Translations under genes and position numbers: made by a program
Assembly (NCBI RefSeq): GCF_937616625.2
Contig: NC_065576.1
Location: 560,501-624,500 of the forward strand
Source of the DNA: Mercurialis annua
Lineage: Eukaryota; Streptophyta; Magnoliopsida; Malpighiales; Euphorbiaceae
DNA length: 64,000 nucleotides
Direction: 5' to 3'
Shown here: positions 35,100 through 46,289 of the stretch, piece after piece
Layout of the letters: each line of letters begins with the position of its first letter
Position numbering within the stretch: position 1 is the stretch's first letter
Notes under the pieces: generated by a model
What the model saw: only the letters and a program-made list of their open reading frames with translations
The model's database searches: none
What the model was told of the DNA's origin: nothing

Positions 35100-37898
35100 A
35101 TGGCTAATGGGGGTGATGAGAAGGAGATATTAATCTTCAGCGATGAAGAGTTGAGAGAGATGAGTGGTGTGAATAGAGGTGGGGATTATATTGAAGTGAC
35201 GTGTGGGTGTACTAGCCATAGATATGGTGATGCTGTTGGTAGACTTAGGGTTTTTGTTAATGGTGATCTTGATATCACCTGTGAATGCACTCCTGGCTGC
35301 AATGAAGGTTTGTTTTTCCTGTCTTTGTAGTGTATGTTGTTTTGTCTCACAGAAATCTTCTGGTTCCTTTGTTGAGTTGTGAAATATCTGGTTCAGTTCG
35401 AACCAATCTTTGGAAACTGCATTACCAATGTTGTTTGAGATTGCAGTGTCATTGTCTTGGTTTACCAAGATTTTGGGCTCGATTTTTCCTGTTAGGTGTA
35501 CTAACTTAGCCTTAGTCTAGCCTATCTATAACAAAAAAATCCTTCTTCTATCATTCACTTTGTTATTTCATTACGATCATGTAAAGATATTCACGCTTTT
35601 TACTGTGGGAAAGAACTACGAAGTACACTCGCTGGCTTGAGTCAAACTGTAGTGTTGAATTCTATGTGGACCAGCATGCACTGAGATTTTTAAGCTGAGA
35701 TGTGTTTTTCATGCTCATTTTTTGTGTGTATAATTCTTGGTACGTGAAGATGAGTTTTTATAGCTTGAAGTTTCATGGGAGGATAGGATACATCTTCTGA
35801 CAGCACAGGTTCTATTATCTTCCACATTGTTTTATATTTTAACTGAGCAACAGTATGGCTAAAAGACCTGCCTCTCTAGCATCTAAACTCATGAAGATTG
35901 CTTTAAAGATCCACGTAAAATATCACTTTTCTTCTTTGTTTCTCCATCTGAAATCTCCCTTATATACCTAACTTGCCCGGGCACTTTTGGCTTCATATAG
36001 TGTTACTGTCTCCCTCTATCTCTGTAAACCCGCTATTCTGGGCCTCTTGCTGAACTACGTGCTATATTTATTGTCAAGATGATCATGCTAAGGCATGTAT
36101 ATATTATTTCTGTTGCTAAGATTGTGTAAGCTTTTAGCATAAGGTGGTTGGTCTTCATTCACATGCAATTTTCTCATAGGATATAAAGCTTTCATACTCT
36201 GCCTCAAAAAAATGTAGTTCCTTCCATCTAAATATTAGCAAATTAGTATGCTTTATGATATTTAGTTATTGCATTCTATTATATCAAACATGTAAAAGCT
36301 TTATTTTAAAATGTTTTTCAATTCTCTCCCCATTTTTTGTAATGGATTGGTGATTTTGATGACTAGACAAGCTGACTCCAGCTGCATTTGAGAAACATTC
36401 TGGGAGAGAGACAGCAAGAAAGTGGAAGAACAATGTATGGGTCATAGTTAACGGGGACAAGGTTGCATTGTCAAAGACAGTATTGCTCAAGTACTATAAC
36501 GAAGCATCCAAAGGTGGCAATGGCTCTCACAGATCCAATAATGGAAAAGTTTCTCACCGTGATGAGTTTGTTTGCTGCAGTAAGTGTAAAAAGGAACGGA
36601 GGTTTCGCTTACGAACCAAAGAAGAGTGTCGAATTCACCATGATGCTTTGGCTGATCCAAATTGGAAATGTGCTGATCTGCAATTTGACAAGTTAGTTAA
36701 AATTTATTTTGCTTTACTTAACATGAGTTTAAGCTCTAATGATGTGTTTATACTTCTGAAACGGTAAGGTTTTTCCTTGAGTTTCCTTCTTCATGAAGCT
36801 TTTAATTAGAGCCAAATGTTAGAATGAAGCAACTTTCGTTGGCTGATGCACCACTAGCTAATCTGTCTTTTGAAAGTTGTTCTTGCATAGTATCCATTAA
36901 GTTTGTCACTGCAGCAAGCATTTTATACTGGTTTTGTGAGTGTTTAAATTTGAAATATTCAATTAAATCTTTGTGATTGGCTGTGATGCAGTCATTCTAA
37001 AATTGCAACTTATTTTTGTTTATTTGCATTTTTTGTTCATTGCCATGCTACTCATTTTTTTTCTTTCTCGTGGAACATTGTATTGACTAAATAAGTAGGT
37101 TTCTCGTAGTTCATTGTTTTTGCGATTTGGATTTGGATGATGAATTATAGCAGGAATAGGAATTAAGCCTAGAATTCAAAATTAGCTGAATAGAAGAATA
37201 TAAGTATGTATAGAAGGATGCTCTAGAGGATGGCTTTTTCAATTAATATATCTCTCAGAATCTAGACTGGCTTTTATAAACATATGTATAGTAAGTTTTA
37301 ATAAAATCCACTGCCAGCATGTGAAGAACATTAGTAATGGATCATTACTGTCATTAGTCGCATATTATATACTATAAAAATAATTATTTCCTTATATTTG
37401 GTAAGTAGCTGTTAATGTATTGAAGATGTGAGGATTTTGAAGTAAACAAATGCTTCTTGCTGTGAACTTGACTAGGAAAAATAGATTTGGCCAAAGTATG
37501 TGCAAATATGCACATAGAATAGAACGGGACATGAAGGCGGTCTTATTATGTGCTCCTATTCCTTTAGAACCCTACGCAGGCTTCATTTCTCATTTCTCAT
37601 TCCATTGTTTGCATCAAGTTGTAGTGGCTGCATGTTTTCTATCTACATTAGCTACAATGCGATGATTTCCTACATTTTTGAGTTCAGCGAATACCGGAGA
37701 TTGATGCTCTTTTGATATTTCAGAATAAAATGTGATGATGATGAAGAACGAGCAAGCAGACGGGTATATAGAGGATGCAGTAGATCCCCTACATGCAAGG
37801 GTTGCACTTCTTGCGTATGCTTCGGGTGTGAAATCTGCCGTTTCACAGATTGCAGCTGCCAGACTTGTACCGACTTCACAAGGAATGCAAAAGCATGA
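35100..37898 (+). CDS. ULT1: ULTRAPETALA trithorax-group SAND-domain protein
   Basis: Three exons (35100..35307, 36367..36691, 37724..37898) give 235 residues, matching Arabidopsis ULT1 (about 237). The N-terminal part (FSDEELREMSGVNRGGDYIEVTCGCTSHRYGD) leads into the SAND-type DNA-binding region with TPAAFEKHSGRETARKWKNNVWV. Two cysteine-rich blocks follow: CCSKCKKERRFRLRTKEECR and the C-terminal GCTSCVCFGCEICRFTDCSC, the B-box-like motif. ULT1 is a trithorax-group factor that interacts with ATX1, opposes Polycomb silencing at AGAMOUS and limits floral meristem size. Large introns (1.06 and 1.03 kb) are typical. The ortholog could be ULT1 or ULT2; the symbol is by family. Confidence 0.94.
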
Positions 37899-39107
37899 AT
37901 AGTCCGTCTATCTTTAGTATTATCCTTTTCTTCTTTTCTATTTATGGTGACCCTTTAATGGCCATTAGTGCTCTTCTCCATCCTCATGTCCAACTATTAA
38001 GCCTAAAACGGCATTTTCTGATGTCAAACTAAAAAGATTTGCAGTCTTTGGGTTCATCATTAGTTCCCATTGGCGTTTGCAGAACTTTGAAATTTGTAAC
38101 TTGTCCCTTCATTATTTAGCTTGTTAATGTCTATTATTATCTGCATATTTTTTGTTTATCACATTCCATATTGGGAGATGAAGTTTGTCGAAGTTATCTA
38201 TTTTTAGCTATATACTCATCTTTGTGGAGCACAAATAAACCAACAAAGGTTCATTTTGCTCCCTTTAGTATGACTCAAATTAATTAAAAATAAGCTCATA
38301 GCTTTGGACAAATCAAAACACCCACATGTTGATTAATTCGGCTCGTGAACTAAGCAATATGAATTGGAGCCGAGGTGACAATATTATTGAACAAATGTCT
38401 ATTTTAAAGGTGTTTTGTTTAGAGCTATGATATTTAAAGGTGTATTTGGAGAAATACTTGTGTGAACCTAGTTCGCCATGTAAGATTATGAACCATCCAT
38501 TAAATGCATGACACGTGGCGTAATTAAATATCATAACCAATCAATAAATATAACATTAATTAGTGATCTTTTAATGGATGGTTCATAATCTTACATGGCG
38601 AACTAGGTTCACACAAGTATTTCTCATGAATTTGACCTTATTTGATTTTGTACATTAAAATCAATAGACACAAGGTACTAAAATATCCCTTGAAGTCTTT
38701 AAGTTGGATATGGTGCTGATGGCTAATCATTTTCATCTAAGCATGTCGGGTACAGATAATATTAAATTTAGAATAAAACATTTTTTAAAATTTTAACTAT
38801 AATTTTAGTTTTAAAAAAACATTAAAATAAAAATAAAAATGTAAAGAAATAAAAGTAAAAGAATAAAATGGAAAAGTTGTGATGTCACGAAGACAAGTCA
38901 CAAGCACATGGGGTTGGGGCATGAGTAGGTGGTTAATTGAATAGGGTAGATTTTTCGAATAAATTTCCATAGATCAGCAGGCAAAATACAAAGCACATAC
39001 TTTAAGTACAAATACCAAAAGATAACACACTAAGTGGCCACATTTAAAAAGCCTACGATCCAGTCAGCCTATTCTAAGACATCGCAATATGGTACAGCAA
39101 AGAATCA
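37899..39107. other. Spacer between ULTRAPETALA and NAF1
   Basis: Convergent 3' ends. Contains the MITE at 38449-38625; the remainder is AT-rich without coding signal. Confidence 0.5.
38449..38625. mobile_element. Mutator-like MITE with near-perfect 57-bp inverted arms
   Basis: Arms GAGAAATACTTGTGTGAACC... and its inverted copy are almost identical over about 55 bp, leaving a short AT-rich loop. Flanks GTGTATTTG (38440-38448) and ATGAATTTG (38626-38634) agree at 7 of 9 positions, fitting a 9-bp Mutator-type target duplication. The near identity of the arms suggests recent activity or selection on the hairpin. Confidence 0.75.
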
Positions 39108-42100
39108 CTATGATGGATTATGACCTCTCCCACCTGAAAAACGACCTCTTCCACCTGTGAAACGACCACCACCACCCCCTCGATGGTATTGTCTCCTTCC
39201 ACGACCTGGAGAGGAACCCGAATTAAATTGCTGGGGAGCTTGAACATTTCCAGGAATGCCAGCGGGTGAATGCAAGTTGTGGTTCTGCGCCATACCGAAT
39301 CCGCTGGACATCATCCCTTGCTGTCCTACGTTCATCGCATTCATGGTTGGTTGAGTCGGTTGAACCTGTAAACCCATGCCAAACGGGGCTTGGTTAAAGC
39401 AATTTTGACCAATGCCTGCTGGCCAGGGCGAGGGTAGTCCAGTGAAAAGATTCGGCTGCCCACCGTTCAGAAGTGGCCCTTGACTAGGATTAAACTGTTG
39501 CTGGAATGGCATAGCATTTGTCATTGGCATCTGACAAGGGTGCTGAAGTTGATTCTGTGCAGGCCATGACATCATATTAGCTGGAACTCCACCAGGAATA
39601 AATGTATTCTGTGGCTGCTGTAAAGACAATCCATTATTCCAAATTCCATGAGGAGGTTGGAAAACGCCAACATTCGGTGCGCCTGGTGAGAATGGTTGAA
39701 AAAACCCAGCTCCGCTATTAGCACTAGAAGATGGATAATTACCCATTGAAGCTACAGCAGAGGCATTATGCTGATTTTGATTAGGCGGTGGTTGATCCCT
39801 GCCCGTCGATGCTTGACCCCTTGTTGGTACAATTTTTTTCCTATTGCCGTTCCCATTCTTATCCTTTGATCTCCTGTTTTTCTTGCTTCCAACTGTCTTG
39901 TCATTCATACCTCTCTTGGACATTTTCTTCATTCTCAAGTACTCTGCCTCCTTTTCATCATCAGAGAACTCAGCCTCAACTGACTCTTCCTCATCATTTT
40001 CACCAGATGCATCGTATCCTTTCTTGTAAATATTCTTTTCACTAAGCACATGATTTGCAAACTCAGGAACAAAAGAAACCGAAGTTCCTTGACCAATATC
40101 GGAAGGGACCTCACTTTCAGAATTGTATCTTACAATATAATATGGATTCTGAACAGGTCCAAATATCTCATCTACAAGCCCCAGTGGACATCGCTGTTCA
40201 GTTATCCAAAGGATGGAACCCTCATTAAGCGGGTTGTGTTTTTCCACAGCTTCTACAATGACTTGCGAACTCATTATCTGAAAATTGTTGACAACATTAT
40301 CAAGCTGGTACATTCATATGAATTTACAAATCAACCTACAGCATGTAAGGTAAAAAAAGGAAGAGCCAAAAACAAGTACGAATCAGTAAGAAAATACAAG
40401 CATCTAAATTAAATAAACACTTGGGCTTGTATGGCTTACCGACAAAATGACCCCAACAGGCAACATGTGATGATGCGGCTGCAATGTAACATCTACAGGA
40501 GGAACCGGAGGGAGAAACTGTATATTTTAGTACAGTAATCAAGTTAGTATTAAGCCTAATAACAGATATACACATAACACAATGATTTAATCTCTCTCTA
40601 AATGTTCAGATATACATAAGCACAGTGCAGAAACATACCATTGTATCCGAAATGCATTTTCAAAAATAAATTGGGATATTAAAAGTACTCTAACGATTGT
40701 AATTTTGTAAAACAAGCAAGGACCACTAACGATGATCCATTAGGTACGAATTATATCCAGATTACAGCTCTATACCAAAATATACTCAAAGAGAAGTTTA
40801 AGAAAAACACTTGTTGGATATATTGGGAATTAATCAATGAACTCACAAATATTTGACCAATAGAAAATGCTCCAGCTTAAGATTTAACTGGTTTACAAAA
40901 ACACAATCGATAGAAAACATTTGCTTTTAAGGTAAAACCTAGCCCAGATAACTAAAAGGGGTTCCAACGGAGTGATCAATTATCTTCATTTGTAATACTC
41001 TAACACAGCCAAAGTGATTTCAAATATCTCTCACATTGAAAGCTATCAACCCAATGTATTGTCACAGCTACAAGTATGCAGATATTCTAGACTTATCTCA
41101 AATACATCAGGTAAGAAACCATATAGATTAAACAGAAATTTATCCTTATACCCAAACGAAAAAGGAAAAATGTTTGGTGCGATAACTTACTTTAAGCTCA
41201 TTTTGTGATCTAATAGGGCCCTTGGAAACACCGGCATCCTCTTCCTCATCAATATCATCAAATTCAATTCCATTCCATTCAACCACATCATCTTCATCCT
41301 CCTCTTCTTCCTCGTCAATCTTACTATCCACCTGCTCTCCATTCAAATCTCTTATCTCGCCTTCCTCGACCTCACCCTCTTCTCTCTCTCCCTTTAGTTG
41401 CTTGTTCACTTCCTCTTCCTTCTCCTCCTCTTCATCCTCATCATCGTCACTACCAGAAGACGATGCCGATGACGAACTGCTTTCACTTTCAGATTCCGAG
41501 TCACTTCCACTTTCGTCCTCATCGATCATTACCTCATTACTCACACCACTCTCAATGACATCCACTGAACTTGACTCTTTCGCCAAACTAAGATCGCCTA
41601 TATTCTTCTCATTACCCGCTATATCACTCATGTGACCACTCTGATCAGAAATAACCAAACTCGGAGCAGCAGCCAAACTTCCCTTACTAATCTCGACTCC
41701 ATCGCCCACTATTTCTCTCTCGACAACAGTCTCATCACCACAATCAGTATTACACTCACCAACCAAACTAACCTTACCCATCTCCTCTTCAATAAAACAG
41801 CCTAAATTTCCCAGTTTTTCGTCCTTAACCGTCGCAAACCCGCAAGATTGATCTTCAATAACTAAATTAGAACAATCTATAACTGGGTTTCTTTCCAAAC
41901 CACAATCTTTATCACCCACTCCCATCTCCATAACACTACTCTTATCAGAGCCCTCCATTTCAATCCTATCCAATAAAGAAACTTGATCAAGGTCAGGGGC
42001 ACCTTGAAAAAACTCTCTTATAGAATCAAAATCGATAAAAGAATCATCAATAGAAAAATCAATGAACTTAGGATCCAAGAATTCACCTGATTCCCGCAAA

Positions 42101-42174
42101 GATTTAAGCTTAGAGTCTTGATTTTGTTGTTCTTCTTCAAGAATGGTGGTGGGTTCATTTACAAACCCTACCAT
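39108..42174 (-). CDS. NAF1: NAF1, H/ACA snoRNP assembly factor
   Basis: Three exons (41191..42174, 40440..40517, 39108..40277) give 743 residues. NAF1 holds the place of Gar1 while H/ACA snoRNPs assemble co-transcriptionally in the nucleoplasm. The N-terminal 300 residues are strongly acidic and Ser-rich, with EREEGEVEEGEIRDLNG and runs of Glu/Asp. The Gar1/Naf1 core begins in exon 2 (LPPVPPVDVTLQP, VGVILS) and continues SSQVIVEAVEKHNPLNEGSI, TEQRCPLGLVDEIFGPV, PYYIVRYNSE and FVPEFANHVL. A basic stretch (KKNRRSKDKN), a Gln/Asn/Pro-rich low-complexity part and a C-terminal RGG region (GRGRRQYHRGGGGGRFTGG) follow. The upstream region has telo-boxes and site II motifs, fitting co-regulation with ribosome biogenesis. 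Confidence 0.95.
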
Positions 42175-42327
42175 CTCTAGGGGTAGTAAGATTGCAGGTT
42201 TTTAATAGGGCAAAGTTTGAATTGCAGCGACTGAAATTAAATTTCATAGCTGAAAAAAAGGGAAATGAAATGAAGGAAAATTGATTTTATAGTAATGGGA
42301 GTGCTGAATTGGAAAAATGGTGGCTTG

Positions 42328-42480
42328 TTAAACCCTAGAAAGACGCTAGGGTTTAAGGGGTGCATTGGCGGAATAAAAACGAAACAGAAGAATAACAGAC
42401 ATTTTGCTTAAACGCGTCGTTTTGTGGTGGGCTGTCTAGCTTCGACTATACAAGAGGCCAACCCGCCGAAGAAAGGCCCA
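42328..42480 (-). promoter_or_regulatory. Telo-box and site II cluster upstream of NAF1
   Basis: AAACCCTAG (42330-42338) and CTAGGGTTT (42346-42354) form an inverted pair of telo-boxes; TGGGCT (42428-42433) and GGCCCA (42475-42480) are site II elements. The set lies 150-300 bp before the NAF1 start. This combination marks ribosome-biogenesis promoters in plants. Confidence 0.6.
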
Positions 42481-42739
42481 TTTGTTATTGTTAATTAACG
42501 AAATTACACTCAAGGTTTGATTATAAAAAATAATTCCAAAAATACTTGAGCATCTTATTTTTTTTTCTGTCAACACTTCATTCCACCTTTTTATTTCATC
42601 TAGCATTTGATTCCATATTTTTATTTCATCTATCACTTAATTTCATTTTTTTAATTTCATACAGCACTTAACCCAACCTTTTTATTTCATCTAACATTTA
42701 ACTCTATTTTTTTATTTATCCAACATTTAACTCCATTTT

Positions 42740-43012
42740 TTTAAGATTTAGAATTTAAATTTTAAAATTTTAGAGGTTTAGGATTTATGATTTTAGGGTT
42801 AGAGTTTAGCATGATTTAGGATTTAGCATGATTTAAGATTTAGGGTTTAAAATTTAGAATATAGGGTTTAACATGATTTAGGATCTAGGGTTTAGCATAA
42901 TTTAGGATTTAGGGTTTACGATTCATGATATAGGGTTTAGGATTTAGTATGGTTTAGGGTTTAGGGTTTAGGGTTTAGTATGGTTTAAGGTTTAGGGTTT
43001 AGAGAAATAAGA
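42740..43012. repeat. Degenerate telomere-like TTTAGGG tract
   Basis: About 270 bp of variants of TTTAGGG/TTTAGGA/TTTAGCATGA, including three consecutive perfect 'gggttta' units near 42956-42979. It is interstitial, next to the NAF1 promoter. The regular insert 'agcatgattt' recurs several times, so it is a compound tandem, not a simple telomere end. Confidence 0.7.
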
Positions 43013-43230
43013 TTTTAAGTGTTAGGTTTAATGTTTTTATTAAATCAAGTGCTAGGTGCAATTTATTTTCTTTTGTAAGTATTGTTCGCAAATAAAAACG
43101 AACATAAGTATTTTTGAAATTATTTTAACAAAATCAAGTATTTTTCAGCTTTTTCCTTGTTAATTTGCTGTTGTTGGGCATCATTTGATAAAGTTACTAG
43201 GATTTTTTAAAAATATCATAAAAACAATAC

Positions 43231-43540
43231 TCTCTCTCCTCCATTCTGTTTTTTTATGAATCTTTCTCTTCCATTCTAATTAAAAAAAAATTTATGAATC
43301 TTTCTCTTCCATTCTAATTAAAAAAAATCCCGATGGATATTGTTTAAGAAATTTTACTAATTTTATTTTTATATTTTTATATTATATTAAAAATATCATA
43401 ATTTTTTAAAAATATATTTTTAAAATGCATTAGTTAGAGAAGGTAAAAGAAAAAAAATAGTGTGAAAAATAAAAAATTTCAAATAGAATGAGACACATAA
43501 ATTTAAAATTTTGTTCAAATAGAATAGGACGGAAGGAGTA
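43231..43540. mobile_element. Decayed Stowaway-like MITE
   Basis: The left end 'tactctctctcctccattctg' and right end 'agaataggacggaaggagta' are inverted relatives of the Stowaway terminus. The left arm has an internal direct duplication of 'tatgaatctttctcttccat' (about 43256 and 43293). Confidence 0.55.
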
Positions 43541-44001
43541 TATGAAAATAACTACAAAGATACTGATTGATTTAAAAAAAAAAATTAATCTCTGGTTGTG
43601 AAAAATAATTAAATCAAACCAATCCTAAATTTTAAAGTCTGACCACTACTTCCATAGTCTACGTCCAGCAGCCGACGGTTATCGAAGGAAACTATCGGCC
43701 ACTTCTCCTCTACTGACGACTCTGGTGAAAATTTGTCATTTACCGACCACCACACGCGACGGTTTCCGGCAAAAATTGTTGTCCACTTAATGCCACTGGC
43801 CACCGCCCATCGACAATCACCGAGAGAAACCTTCGTCCATCTAGCATCGCCCAATCGGCAAAAACTGCCAGCCACCACTGACCACCGCCGGCCGCCATCA
43901 TCCTAAAAAGACAAATTCAAACCTAAGTAAGAATTTATTCGGAAATGGATATTTTTATAAAAATTCGGTCAAATAAGCATTGTTAAAACTAAGTGAACTA
44001 A
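43541..44001. other. Intergenic stretch with a GC-rich patch
   Basis: A patch at 43640-43900 is richer in GC than its surroundings and leaves an 89-codon minus frame open, rich in Trp and Ser with no domain. I regard it as decayed repeat sequence, not a gene. Confidence 0.4.
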
Positions 44002-44224
44002 TAAAAATTCTTAAGTAGACTCAGTCTACCACGTTATCCATAGAGTAGCCAATTAAATTATAACATGTCATTAAAATAATGACATTATCGTAATTTTGGT
44101 TGTTACTTATTTACACCTTTAAATGGTAATATTACGATATTGCCAATATTTTAATGACGTGTTATAATATGATAGTTTTTGTCTATGGATGACGTGATAG
44201 ATTGGGTCTACCTAAGAATTTCTC
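44002..44224. mobile_element. Mutator-like MITE, 9-bp TSD
   Basis: Inverted arms of about 50 bp (left TAAAAATTCTTAAGTAGAC; right arm reversed GAGAAATTCTTAGGTAGACC) flanked by GTGAACTAA (43993-44001) and GTGAATTAA (44225-44233), 8 of 9 identical. The terminal motif GAGAAATtCTTaGGTaGA is related to the element at 38449. Confidence 0.75.
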
Positions 44225-44677
44225 GTGAATTAAATATAGGTGTAATGTAATCACTTTTTCTTATTAAAATATAGGATGTAATTTTTTTTAAAAAAATAAA
44301 CTTATTTTTATAATTGAATAAATTATAGAATGAATTATTATTTTTAGGGTGCTTTCTAACTTTAATATAAATTTTAATGTTGTCATTTAAAATGTAAGTT
44401 ATTAATTTTTTTATAATTTAAAATATTGTGGAATAACTTCAAAAGAATACGGAAAATATTAAGTTTAAAGGCGCCAAAAATTACAAACTTTCACGTGTTT
44501 TTGGTATTTAACATAATCTTTTAATTTTGACATATTTAATATGAATTTTCTAATTTTTTGCAATTAAGATCACATATGTTTTTTTTTTTGTAAAATAGTG
44601 TCATTTTACATTCAAAACGTCGCCGGTGTCTTTAATTGCAAAATGTAATTTAGGTAAGTTATATGTTATAGAATTAA

Positions 44678-44984
44678 GGAAAAACTCATTTTCAAGTCCA
44701 TAAACTATACCTGTTTTGTTTTTATGGTCTTTAAACTATTTTTTGTTTTTATCTGATCCTTTAACTTAGCGAAAAACCATCTTCCAGTCCCTAAGTGCCA
44801 AATACGACCCCGTTTAGGGTATCAATTTGTATTTTTAAAAATAACTAAACAACGTCGTTTTTATCATTCAGAGATTTAAAAATGCATTTTCGCTTAGTTG
44901 AAGGACTAAATAAGGACAAAAAATAATTTAAGGATTAAATAGATAAAATAAATATAGTTTAGGGATTTGGAAATAGGTTATTCC
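44678..44984. mobile_element. Long-TIR MITE, about 307 bp
   Basis: Arms of roughly 100 bp are imperfect inverted copies (left ...tccataaactatacctgttt..., ending ...ctttaacttagcg; right the reverse). Flanks TAGAATTAA (44669-44677) and TAGAATAAA (44985-44993) differ at one base, fitting a 9-bp target duplication. Confidence 0.65.
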
Positions 44985-45140
44985 TAGAATAAATCCATGA
45001 GTGATGGGGATGTCAGTGTCGTATCGCTGCTCATTCATGTTTACAATATTATCTTCACCCGTGCCTAGGTATAACTCCAATGACAACCTAGTTGACTTCT
45101 TTTTCTCGATAATAGTTGACTTATGTTAAGAAATATTATA

Positions 45141-45420
45141 CTCCCTCCGTCTCGTTTAAGAAGGGGCAAATGAGTTTTACACAAAAATTAATAAAATAAG
45201 ATAATATTTTATTTTGTCATGTCTATCCCTATTTATTAGTGTAATTTCTCCTAATAATAGTATAGATTTATTGTAAATTGAGTTGCATTTAATACATATT
45301 GAAATAACTAAAGGGATAAAAGTGGAAGTTCAATATAAATTGGCACAGAAAACGATATGACCTTCTTAGATGAGACAAATAAAAATGGGATATGTCCCTT
45401 CTTAAACGGGACGGAGGGAG
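45141..45420. mobile_element. Stowaway MITE (Tc1/mariner type)
   Basis: Ends CTCCCTCCGTCTCGTTTAAG and its inverted copy CTTAAACGGGACGGAGGGAG, flanked by TA on each side (45139-45140, 45421-45422). Length 280 bp. The arms are well conserved, so it is a fairly young insertion. Confidence 0.9.
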
Positions 45421-46289
45421 TAGCATAGATGGGACCAATACTGTTTCAACTCTTAATTAGGAATGGTGTTTAATTAATGTTGCAAGTAGAACTTCGAAGG
45501 AGTATCCAATAAGCAACCACCTGTACAATTGTAATAATCATAAGGGGTTTATGCCTTTGTTAGCCGGAGAAATTTCCAATATTGTTGAAGTCCTTAAATT
45601 TTCTTTTTGGTAAGATTAATATAGTTTAGTGTTTAGAAATGTATTATCCTTTACCATCATAGATCTTCCGTATTCACACATTAAATAGATAGTAGTTTTT
45701 CAAATCGCAACTCACATTCAACGTGATTATCTAGCGAATAAACTCATGCTTTAAATTATATTTGCAATGCCAATCGCGATACAATTTCTTTAATCATATC
45801 AAGTAACGAGTTGGGTAGATCAGTATTTAAAGATCGACCGGGTGGGTTGATGGTGCAATATAGTAAGATATTAGTTAACCCTAAATGCTAAAAAGGGAAA
45901 ATCAGAATCTAAGAACATAGGAAAAGAGTAGTTATTGCAGTGAAGAAATTTAAATATTTGGACCAACCAAAAGCGAGACAAATAAATAGTGAAAGCTGGA
46001 ATCTATGGGCAGCCATGATTATAGGTACAGACCCAAGTACATAACCTCATTTAACCGCAAAGGTAACGATCATCTGCAATGCAAGTGCAACATAACATTA
46101 CAGCTGTCTTATTATTACTATTCATTTCCCAATTTGACCTTCCAAGTGCAACGGTCCCTGCAACTGCATGCCCTAATCCTAAACTGGTATTATCCTTGTG
46201 TTATTGGTCAGCCTATACTTATGAAAATTAGGGCATTTCATAATCTATAAATACCTAAATAATAAATTCATGATATTTTGGAAGTCAAC
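45421..46289. other. Intergenic, no feature recognised
   Basis: AT-rich sequence. An 81-codon frame at 46005-46250 shows no domain. Nothing else defined. Confidence 0.5.

Noticed and set aside
41222..41635. 137-codon Ser/Pro-rich plus-strand frame
   Set aside because: It is the antisense of the acidic Glu/Asp/Ser region of NAF1 exon 1; repetitive codons keep the opposite strand open.
43609..43878. 89-codon minus-strand frame rich in Trp and Ser
   Set aside because: No domain, no splice context, in decayed repeat sequence.
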